From the NCBI RefSeq assembly GCF_051622035.1, contig NC_135361.1:8313001-8377000 (forward strand): 64,000 nt of DNA. The letters run 5' to 3'. The position numbers were made by a program, and so were the translations under genes. This stretch comes from Arctopsyche grandis (lineage: Eukaryota > Arthropoda > Insecta > Trichoptera > Hydropsychidae). The notes beneath the pieces were generated by a model. The model made no database searches and was not told the origin of the DNA. It saw nothing but the letters and a program-made list of their open reading frames with translations. This document shows positions 56,341 through 64,000 of this stretch, one piece after another; within the stretch, counting starts at the first letter, position 1, and each line of letters opens with the position of its first letter.

Positions 56341-56578
56341 CTTCATACATATTTACACATGTTTTTTTCATTTTGTAATTTTATTATTTAGCATAATGTG
56401 TATGTATGTTGGTTTTATCTTTATTTATATATGTATGCTATTTTTTATTTTTATATATATGAGTAATTGTATATATGGATGGTGTACATATATGTTTATA
56501 TAATTGTCTTTGGCCAGGAAGGCGCATTGGGTTTACCCATTAGGCCTTCTTGGTGTAAATTAAATTAAAAAAAAAAAA
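56032..56578 (+). mobile_element. 5'-truncated LINE, partner of the tRNA-derived SINE
   Basis: ORF2 remnant, a 3' UTR of about 170 bp, then GGCCAGGAAGGCGCATTGGG at 56512 and TTAGGCCTTCTTGG at 56540-56553, followed by TAAATTAAATTAAAA and poly(A). The last 60 bp are nearly identical to the 3' ends of the SINE copies at 29182-29222 and 62020-62059, the hallmark of a SINE that borrows the LINE recognition tail. Confidence 0.8.
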
Positions 56579-56671
56579 AATTACTTTACATTAGAACCGT
56601 TTTATTTTTGAAATACCAACAATCATTCATGTGAATGTTTCTACCCCACCCTGTACCAATATGTGGTAAAC

Positions 56672-56675
<4 letters not shown>

Positions 56676-56757
<82 letters not shown>
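56676..56757. repeat. (TA)n microsatellite beside an exon
   Basis: About 39 uninterrupted TA units ending about 36 bp from the 5' splice donor of the exon at 56793, on the intron side. Length is likely polymorphic and assembly-sensitive. Confidence 0.9.
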
Positions 56758-56758
<1 letters not shown>

Positions 56759-56792
56759 ATTATATAATATACACATTTGTATGTTTCCTTAC

Positions 56793-56902
56793 TTGTTATA
56801 GAGCACAATATCCGGTAGCCATATGTGTTCTGAGGGCACGTACAATTCCGTGACGCCTCCATACTCAGACGGGTCCCACTGGAACTTGTGGTCCTGCCAT
56901 TC
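56793..56902 (-). CDS. nAChRalpha1: nAChR alpha1-like subunit, extracellular-domain exon (110 bp)
   Basis: This is the most upstream exon visible of a Cys-loop ligand-gated cation channel subunit. On the minus strand it opens after an acceptor ...tgttgcag and reads [17 protein letters not shown]... to WLPDIVLYN, ending in AA before the donor gtaagg. The segment is the conserved part of the receptor N-terminal beta sandwich that carries ligand-binding loop A ([13 protein letters not shown], completed by the next exon). Its length of 110 bp is the usual size of this exon in the family. It begins in phase 0 and ends in phase 2. The exons upstream (signal peptide, first N-terminal strands) were not found up to 64000. 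A long (TA)n tract starts about 37 bp inside the following intron. Confidence 0.95.
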
Positions 56903-57868
56903 CTGCAACACAAACACACACATTTTATAATGGAAAACCGGACGTTCGATAACTAATAAAACCTAGACGTGCCTATACCCCCAACCTTAACATTATATAT
57001 ATAATATTATATTACACTTCACAGCCGTACGTATAGTGGTCGTAAATTTTCAATTACTCTCAGCTCGCTTCCGTTTTGACCTTTGGAAAAGCGTCGGATT
57101 TTCCAAGAGCGAGTGATATGTACGTATGTACGTGCGTAATAAACGAATTGACCTATAGTTGCTACTGTGTATGTTGCAGTATTTCAAAATATTTATCGCA
57201 AAGTGAGCATCAGGGTTAATTTATGACGGGTAATCGACTCGTTAATGTTGTGTAATAAACCATACGTATATTTCATCGTTTGAAATTATATGTACGTGTG
57301 TGTCTGTGTGTGTGTATGCAAAAAGCTGAACGTGCACTTTAATTTGGACCATTATGAATTTGCGTCGCGTTTGTTAGCAATCGAATATAAAATTGTCGGA
57401 TAATTGCATTGAACCGACGTTGAATTTCAATAAAATGTTTTATTTGTCTCGATTATATTATATTGAGTTATCTCAAATATATGTGTACGTGTATATGTTT
57501 AATGGATCAATTTGGATTTGATGAAGTTCATTATTTAAAATTATGGTGAAGGATGATTTTCCTTCAAAATTTGTTTTTATGCGTTTATTAACTCTACATA
57601 TACGTTTTTATATGAAATTATATTACAAAAAGCTGCACACGAGTGAAATTACTATTTGCTAAATGAAACCAACCCAAAATTGTAAGTGATTTTCCAGTGA
57701 TCGCAAATTTGTGAATCTTTTATGTACTAACTTATATAATTTATTGATAGTGAAGAAAGCAGTTACACATTTGCTTATTTGGATATTACATTAAGTGTTC
57801 TAGAAGTAAAGTTAGCATTGGTTAATTTTTGCTTATTGAGCATGATGAATAGTTTTATATATGTATGT
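56903..57868. other. intron upstream of the first visible exon
   Basis: Searched for the preceding receptor exon (TNVW-type motif before EWQD) and did not find it. Contains a (TG)n run at 57297-57314. Confidence 0.4.
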
Positions 57869-58411
57869 TACAGTTGAAGTGTATCCTCCAGTTGTAATAT
57901 ATTTTGATTAGTTGAAATATATTCCAACCAACCTGGTACCAACTACCGTTATAGTTGAAGTGTATTTTCAGTTGTAATATAGTTGGAAGATATTCCGTCT
58001 AATTCACGTAAGTTGATTCATATGGCGAATTACATTCCAACTGGTCGAAATTTATTACAATTGAAAATACAATTCAACTCTAAGTTGGTACCAGATTAGA
58101 TTGAGAGGTTATCTTCTTGTGAAACGTCTCTCAATTAGTAAATTGAGATGTAAAGTCCCGTTTTTGTTTTGAACACATTCTTAGGGCTGTCGTAATACGG
58201 TACTCATTAAAAGCAACATTGAATTGTGAAGTATGCGTAGAAACATCAGTTTTGTCAAAACTCATCTATTAAATTACAAATAGCGCACATAATTGAAAGT
58301 GTATTCGTGCTTGTAAATATATAGTAATTTACTAGTTGAATTGTATCCGAATATGAATGACTCAAAACGCCGGTTGGAATATATTAAAACTGTAAATACA
58401 CTTCGACTGCA
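57869..58411. mobile_element. Tc1-like MITE with CAGTTGAAGTGTAT termini
   Basis: Left end CAGTTGAAGTGTATCC at 57871, right end inverted CAGTCGAAGTGTATTT; both continue with (A)TATATTCCAACC on the inner side. The interior repeats AGTTGTAATATA and GTTGGTACCA in both orientations. TA flanks the left end and lies just outside the right end. A CAGT start with TA target is typical of the Tc1/mariner superfamily. No ORF. Confidence 0.55.
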
Positions 58412-58439
58412 TAACGAAGAGAGACAGAGAACGGAATTC

Positions 58440-58705
58440 GTGGGTTAAAAGTATGAAAAAGGTGGTCGATGTAATAGTGAGGAGATTGAAATGGCAATGG
58501 ACCGGATAATACATAGATAGACGAAAGAAGTACTCGAATAGAACCTGAGAGAATTTAAGATAGATGAGTGAACGAAATCAGAAACTTGTATAGGATGAGA
58601 TGGATCGCCCAAAACAAAAAGGAATGGAAGGATGCCGGACAGACATTCATCCAGCAGTGGTTGGCAAATGGCTATGAATGATGATGATAATGATAACATG
58701 TTAAG
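58440..58705 (+). pseudogene. RTE-clade LINE 3' end, decayed
   Basis: Frames read DVIVRRLKWQWTG and, after frameshifts, RIAQNKKEWKDAGQTFIQQW LANGYE (positions about 58605-58673) followed by ATGATGATGATAATGATAAC. RLKWQWAGH...RIAQNR.EW...GE.FIQQW is the standard C-terminus of insect RTE elements, and a TGA/ATGATG microsatellite is their usual tail. Several stops and frameshifts show that it is inactive. Confidence 0.7.
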
Positions 58706-58883
58706 GATGTGATTCATAAATTGTACAACTAAACAACTAGATATATTTAAAATGCATACCTGACACTTGACATTTTGATTGTGGCATTTAACAGTTTTCA
58801 AAATTGATTATTTACGTAAGCTCAATTCAGATAACAAAATGTGTATTCTTACTTATATTTTTTATTTTATTTTTACATATATA

Positions 58884-59288
58884 CCAGGAAGGCCTTACAG
58901 GTAAATCCCAATGCACCTTCCTGGCCAATTACAAATACAAATGCAGCATTTTTATTATAAGTCGTTGAATTGCGAGACACTGAAAAAACTCGCAAATTAA
59001 CGAGACATCTATGAATTGTACATAAATTTTTATTGTACATCAATCAAATTTCAAATAGTGGTGACATAGTAGGTAGGAAGGATTTTTAGCCAATTTTTTT
59101 TTCCGGGAACCGTTTCAACAATGAAATCAGAGAAAATTGGCAAACTCTGATAGGAAACGATCAACCTGGAGTCACAAATCCAGGTCTGACCAACAGCATA
59201 CTCTGAAAAATTCATTTTCATTCAGGGATTGAACCCGGCACCTTCTTGACGGTAAGCAGAAGCGTAACGTCCGAGCTATGCTGCTGGC
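58884..59288 (-). mobile_element. tRNA-derived SINE, full-length copy
   Basis: Minus strand. A box TAGCTCGGACG, B box GGTTCAATCCC, central domain with GTGACTCCAGGTTGATCG, and the tail hairpin 58884-58923 (CCAGGAAGGCCTTAC, CACCTTCCTGG on the plus strand). One of the best preserved copies. Confidence 0.8.
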
Positions 59289-61604
59289 TAATATATTACA
59301 TATTTTTTATAATTATTTTATTTTATTTTTTTTATTTTATTTATATATAATTATATGTACATATGTATACTATTTTCAATGTAAACATGTCTATCATTAT
59401 GAAAATGCTGTTAAAATTTAAATATAATTTCTGCCTGCTATACCTATTTTTGTAAGAAGAATTGAATGAATGAATGTATAGGGTAAACAAAATTTAAAAT
59501 TTCATTTCGCCAAAAAATTTCTTTCATCAATTCAACAATTGATCAAATAAAATATGCAAAGCGATCGTTCAAAAATATATTGAAATTTTTTTTAGTACCC
59601 ATAACTTTGTTGCAAGAATACATATATGTATGTAAGCACGTCTACAAAGTTTAGTAATGATCGTATCGTAAAATTTGAAGAGCATACTGTAAATTTTATA
59701 TAAATATATGTACCTATGTGTATTCATTTTATTTTATATATTTATGTTGAAAAACTTAAAAGGTGGTCCGACCGAGATTTATAGTTGCTTTTAATGGCAA
59801 TTTTACCGATACACTACATACACACATATGTAGGCAATGTACATATGCACATACATAGATACGTCGGCTACATTTTGAAACACGTTCTCGACTGAAGCTA
59901 ATGGAGTATGAGGATTTTCCTCCCATTTGCTTTAAAGGAACCGTCTCTCAGAGACGATTAAAAAAAGTTACAGAAAAAAAGCAGAAAGAAGGATCCGAGC
60001 GAGTCGTCAATGTCGATTCAATTACCGGAAGACGTCCAAGACCGGAAGTATTTCGTTAGAGCATCGTCGCTATTTCGCCGTTTCCACGACGACAATAACT
60101 CACCAACCACTGGTCCTCGAGCAACGTTCTTCTGCGAGTTATTGCCTACGAAGACATCTGTCTTGTGACAACACGGGGTATGGGATTATACCTACATACA
60201 TATGTACATATACCCCAGCCAAACGAAGCTTTGCCGAAGCAACCCGGTAAATACATTTGTAACTTTGCTGAGGGAAAATTTAACCCCGTTGGTGATTCGA
60301 TTCAAATCATCGGATTACAGGTGATTTGTCTAACTATCCCATAATCACTTGGTCATTATATTAGATGACTATTTGCGGCATATAAAGCTAATCGATGCGA
60401 CCCAATTAAACTGCAATACAAAAGGATAAACAAATGATATTAATATCTAGCAGTTGAGATAATATTGCGTTCATAGAGCATAATTTAATGGTGATGCATC
60501 CATAATTTGGCTAAATTCTTCCAATACGATCCTGATTTGTTAATCTTTGAGGGCACATTTTTACATATGTACGTGCTCTAAAAGTCATATTAATCCACGT
60601 AGAGATTTTTTTGCATAGAAAAAGCAACTAGCAATTTATCTGTCGTCACTTGTTTTTGCCAACGGATAAGGCTCAATGTGCCTGCAATACAGAATAATAA
60701 ATCAATTAATCATAAATGTGTTATTGAATCAATATAATAAATATTATAATGGAATTTTCATAGAAAATATCGCGTTTCAAAATTGAATTATTAAATGGGA
60801 AACACCGGTATATCGGTAGAAGGAAAAATCATTTATGAAATTAATTAAATAATTACTAAAAAACCAGTTTATGAAATTGCAACACCTTATTTGTAATCTA
60901 TATACTGTTATATTTGAAATATTGATAGTACGCACATATGTACTGTACTAACAATAAGATAATGAGAATAAATGCATATTTAACGAGAATCCTCACGTGT
61001 GTTTGTAGCGCCCTAGTTTGTATTTTATCTGACAAGAATACGATGTACCCAAGTATTTACTTTCGTGGGGTGCAATAATTGTTTGTTTATTTTTGCACGC
61101 TTTTACTGCACGGTGTTTTATTTTCAAATGAGTGGTGTTTTATAAACAGCTGAAACGTAACAACTGTAATAAAGTACCTTTTAACCCGTCGGGGATGCGG
61201 TCGAAAGCATAAAACGTCTCCCCGTAGGACAATGGTAATTTCACTGTGATTCACTATCTTTCAGAGCACGTGATACTATAACTTTATCTACTTTGCCACC
61301 GACTCGAAAGCCAGTTATCTGATAAGTGAGGGGGAAAATATTTTTAATGGATCTCCCACTGCCCGAGCTATTCAAAAAATCATTTTCATACGGCAGTTTT
61401 TTAATCTATTTTAAATTCGTTTAACATCGCATATAAACGTTTTCCACCCAAAATAAAAGTAGTGGAAGGAATGATGCGTTAATGACTTTCACAACTTCAA
61501 ATACCGATTACTCATACTACCTACACTACCCACAACGCAATGCAGCTTATTCAGATATAAAGACCATGAGCTACACCTTTGACATTTTAAAATTATTTAA
61601 TAAC
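59289..61604. other. intron, unique sequence
   Basis: 59860-60290 and 61170-61330 are GC-richer and complex; the rest is AT-rich. No receptor exon, RNA gene or element recognised. Confidence 0.35.
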
Positions 61605-62065
61605 TAGCCAGCAGCATTTATTGGTGGTTGCGTTAATGCTAACCACTGAGAGGTTGCCGGGTTCGATTCCGTAGATTGACCTCCATTGAAAATTATTTAT
61701 TCTTAAGTGAAAATTATTTATTAATTATTTATCTATTGTGCTGCTAGTCAGACTTGGATATTTGTGACTCCAAGTCAAACGTTTCCTATCAGAGTTTGCC
61801 AATTTATCTGATTTTCATTGAAACGGTTCCAACACATTGGCAACCTTACCAATTTTCACGCAAAATCTCGAGTTTTCAGCAATGTAGAATTTCGCTGAAT
61901 TGTTTAAAAATGCTGCAAATTTATAAATTTGACCATAAATGTCTATGTGGATGTGGATATGCATTTTCTTTGTATATGTAGTACTAATAATACTTGTAGC
62001 AAATGTACAATGTTTCTGGCCAGGAAGGCGCGTTGGGATTACCTGTTAGGCCTTCCTGGTACAAA
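61605..62065 (+). mobile_element. tRNA-derived SINE, full-length copy
   Basis: Starts at CTAGCCAGCAGCATTTATTG, has a B box GGTTCGATTCC (perfect match to the pol III consensus) near 61659, the central domain GTTTCCTATCAGAGTTTGCC AATTTATCTGATTTTCATTG, and the perfect-stem 3' hairpin 62020-62059 with AAATA-type tail. It lies in the intron region upstream of the first visible nAChR exon. Confidence 0.82.
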
Positions 62066-62150
62066 TTGAAAATAAATATAATAACATAAAAACAAAGAAG
62101 AATAGCATTGAATAATGGTAGATATGGAATATATGTATGTATGTAGATAC

Positions 62151-62532
62151 TAGGGATTACAATACCGAAAGTACCGAAACCGGTAGTATCGATACTTAAC
62201 CAAAAATATGCCTCCAGTATATAATTAATTGAGCCTCATAAAATTACAGTGAGCGATGATTGGGTATATGATAAGCTTAAGTCGAAATTGCAAAAAAAAA
62301 AACTAACAACACAACTAATCACACATTATAATACTTTATACCTGGGACGTACCTACTTTACAGTTTTGTACCCGAAAATTCCGTATTTGAATGTTTGGGT
62401 TTGGCTTATTTTCAATCATGCAAGCGGGCTCGTGATATCGAAAGCATTGTTTTTTTCACTAAAAAATAATAAAAAAAAATACCGGTATAATTCTTTTATA
62501 TTTCAATAAAACCGGTATTTTTTCAATCCCTA
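62151..62532. mobile_element. hAT-like MITE with 8-bp target duplication
   Basis: Termini TAGGGATTACAATACCG and, inverted, TAGGGATTGAAAAAATACCG; flanks GTAGATAC (62143-62150) and GTACATAC (62533-62540) match at 7 of 8 bases. The 382-bp element has no credible transposase; an 86-codon frame inside is not recognisable. Terminus type, duplication length and size fit a hAT MITE. Confidence 0.75.
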
Positions 62533-62663
62533 GTACATACGTATTACTAGGAAAAATGATCAAACAATAGATGTTGAAAGCAAGAAAAGGAACAACAAAA
62601 GAATCAGTTTGAGAGGATATATTGTTAAAAGAAGAGCAAGATCTACATATGTACAAATATAAA

Positions 62664-62802
62664 TTAAAATACACACATTTTTTCTAGAACATGAAAAAGT
62701 GAAAAGTGATCGATTTTGAGTTCGAATCAGTCAAATCTCGATTTCGAATTTTCGCATGATCACAAAACTTCATCGTCTATTGTACATAGATAAAGTAAAA
62801 AG
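62664..62802. repeat. partial unit of the 12.8-13.5 kb repeat
   Basis: ACACACATTTTTTCTAGAAC, GTGATCGATTTTGAGTTCGA and CGCATGATCACAAAACTTCA through ACATAGATAAAGTAAAA match the second half of the unit at 13020-13165. Confidence 0.65.
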
Positions 62803-63580
62803 AATTACAGAAATATTTAGTAGAACAGGGATTAATATGAAATAATGAAGATTTGCGAAGGGATATGATTGGAATAAATAAGAACTAAGTATATAAACAT
62901 ATTATAAAATAAAAATAAGGATTTACACTTAGCTATATTATGTATATTCACATCAAAAGTTGAACCCAAAGCGAGGTAAAAAAAATTAGTAAGCACTCTC
63001 GGTATAAATTGTGGCTTTTCATACAAATGATAGAATACGAATAAACACTAACTACCATTACAGAGGCAGGCAGGTAGCTGCCACTGGTCGGATGGATTTT
63101 TCCTCCGTAAAATAAAATACACACACTCACACAATGTCGTTGTCGAGCCTAAAGAGCTTTAGGATCCCGTAGGCCACGTAGACGTTAAAAGCTTCATTTA
63201 AATGCGTGCCGTATCCGATCCGCTACGGAGTCGCTCGTGCTTTATGAAAACTTTGCCCACTTGAAGCGCTGAAAAATAATAAACCCTCCAACGACCCGGA
63301 AAACACTAATGCTGGTTTTATAGTTTTTTACGGGCCGCCGTGAACAATCGCCATAACAATAAAGATGGCCGACTCTCGAAACGGTTTTATTTCACGTAAA
63401 CGCGCCCGTTACGATTCAATGTATTAATTTGGATATAAACTGCTGGAGCACGTGTTTAGGAACAGGGCTGGGGAAAATTTTTACCTATTGAACATATACA
63501 AATATAAAGCGAGTGCAATTCTCCTCTGTTCAATTTGTTTTTAGAAAACATGTAACCACTGTTCGAAAACATATATGTAT
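62803..63580. other. intron or upstream sequence, unique
   Basis: 63130-63450 is complex and GC-rich (CCGTATCCGATCCGCTACGG, GGCCGCCGTGAACAATCGCC) and not repeated. No exon of the receptor could be identified. Confidence 0.35.
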
Positions 63581-64000
63581 CACTGTTCGACACGAAAAAT
63601 GGTTCAGAGACAAGATATGACTTTTCTTATAGATCTATGTCCAGTAAACACGAATCTGGTAGTAAAAAATGTTGATCGGCTCGAGATTCAGAGATATATG
63701 TGTTTTTTTTAAATCGCGCGATTTTTCTATATCTTCGTGTTGTTCGGTCGATGTCTTATAATCTGTCAATTTTCTGTTCAAAATGAATATTGGAATCTAT
63801 AGTTGAATATTTTATCTTTCATTTGTAGTAATTTTCAGCTTTCAAATCTCTCTAAGTAGTCGTCCAGTTCAAATCATTTTCACTTGGGATTTTTTCACAC
63901 TGTTAATACCATTTTTATATTGAGTGTTTTCTATTGAAACACGTTTATTGAGATAGTGTTCTGGCCACACTATTTTTTGTTTTCGTTTAAAAGAGTTAAT
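63581..64000. mobile_element. CACTGTTCGACA-ended TIR element, partial, running off the window
   Basis: CACTGTTCGACA at 63581-63592 followed by GGTTCAGAGACAAGATATGA, CCAGTAAACACGAATCTGGT and, from about 63860, GTCCAGTTCAAATCATTTTC and CTGGCCACACTATTTTTTGT. The latter align with the minus strand of 19660-19836. The right end lies beyond 64000. A partial duplicate of the terminus (CACTGTTCGA) sits at 63558. Confidence 0.6.

Noticed and set aside
56635..56919. Frames rich in YIYIYI on both strands
   Set aside because: Translation of the (TA)n microsatellite; only the overlapping receptor exon is real.
58445..58801. 118-codon minus-strand frame
   Set aside because: It is the antisense shadow of the decayed RTE end read on the plus strand.
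56903..64000. Upstream receptor exons (signal peptide, TNVW-type exon)
   Set aside because: I scanned the minus strand for the expected motif before EWQD and found none; they probably lie beyond 64000.

Overview
The window reads as a nuclear genomic segment from an insect. It is AT-rich, dominated by introns and packed with transposable elements. The only host gene I can support is on the minus strand: the 3' two-thirds of a nicotinic acetylcholine receptor alpha-type subunit, most like insect alpha1. Six exons at 56793-56902, 30020-30200, 24731-24887, 11739-12315, 8267-8456 and 7983-8177 splice with matching phases (110+181+157+577+190+195 = 1410 nt, 469 residues plus stop). They cover the end of the extracellular domain, the Cys-loop, the vicinal Cys-Cys of an alpha subunit, TM1-TM3, the cytoplasmic loop and TM4. 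The 5' exons lie beyond position 64000. The family and the insect origin are clear. The insect order is not established; a holometabolous insect is likely.

Layout: 1-7982 is downstream of the gene and holds only repeats and unique AT-rich DNA. 7983-56902 holds the six exons separated by introns of 89 bp, 3.3 kb, 12.4 kb, 5.1 kb and 26.6 kb. 56903-64000 is further intron toward missing upstream exons.

Mobile elements fill the introns. The largest is an apparently intact non-LTR retrotransposon (about 14700-18875) with ORF1 (zinc knuckles) and ORF2 (AP endonuclease plus reverse transcriptase). The two ORFs share a frame and are separated by one UAG in a readthrough-type context, and no AUG precedes the endonuclease catalytic residues. 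Truncated LINE 3' ends of at least five kinds are also present: a Jockey-like family at 1.5, 19.3, 32 and 43.3 kb; others at 48.3, 53.5, 55.4 and 56.0 kb; and an RTE-type end at 58.5 kb.

A tRNA-derived SINE family has about 15 whole or partial copies. Its 3' end is a hairpin shared with the LINE tail at 56.5 kb, so that LINE is a likely source of its mobilising enzyme. A second LINE tail (33.8 and 55.4 kb) appears to keep a similar loop on a different stem.

DNA elements include: a Mutator-like foldback family with arms of about 190 bp and a 9-bp target duplication (38.4 and 51.3 kb, plus a half copy at 24.2 kb); hAT-like elements with imperfect 8-bp duplications (3.3, 40.6 and 62.2 kb); a three-copy TIR family (5.9, 8.9 and 26.8 kb); a CACTGTTCGACA-ended element (19.2 and 63.6 kb); a Tc1-like MITE (57.9 kb); two decayed mariner-type transposase fragments; and several isolated hairpins. 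I identified no protein-coding bacterial-type system, CRISPR array or rRNA.
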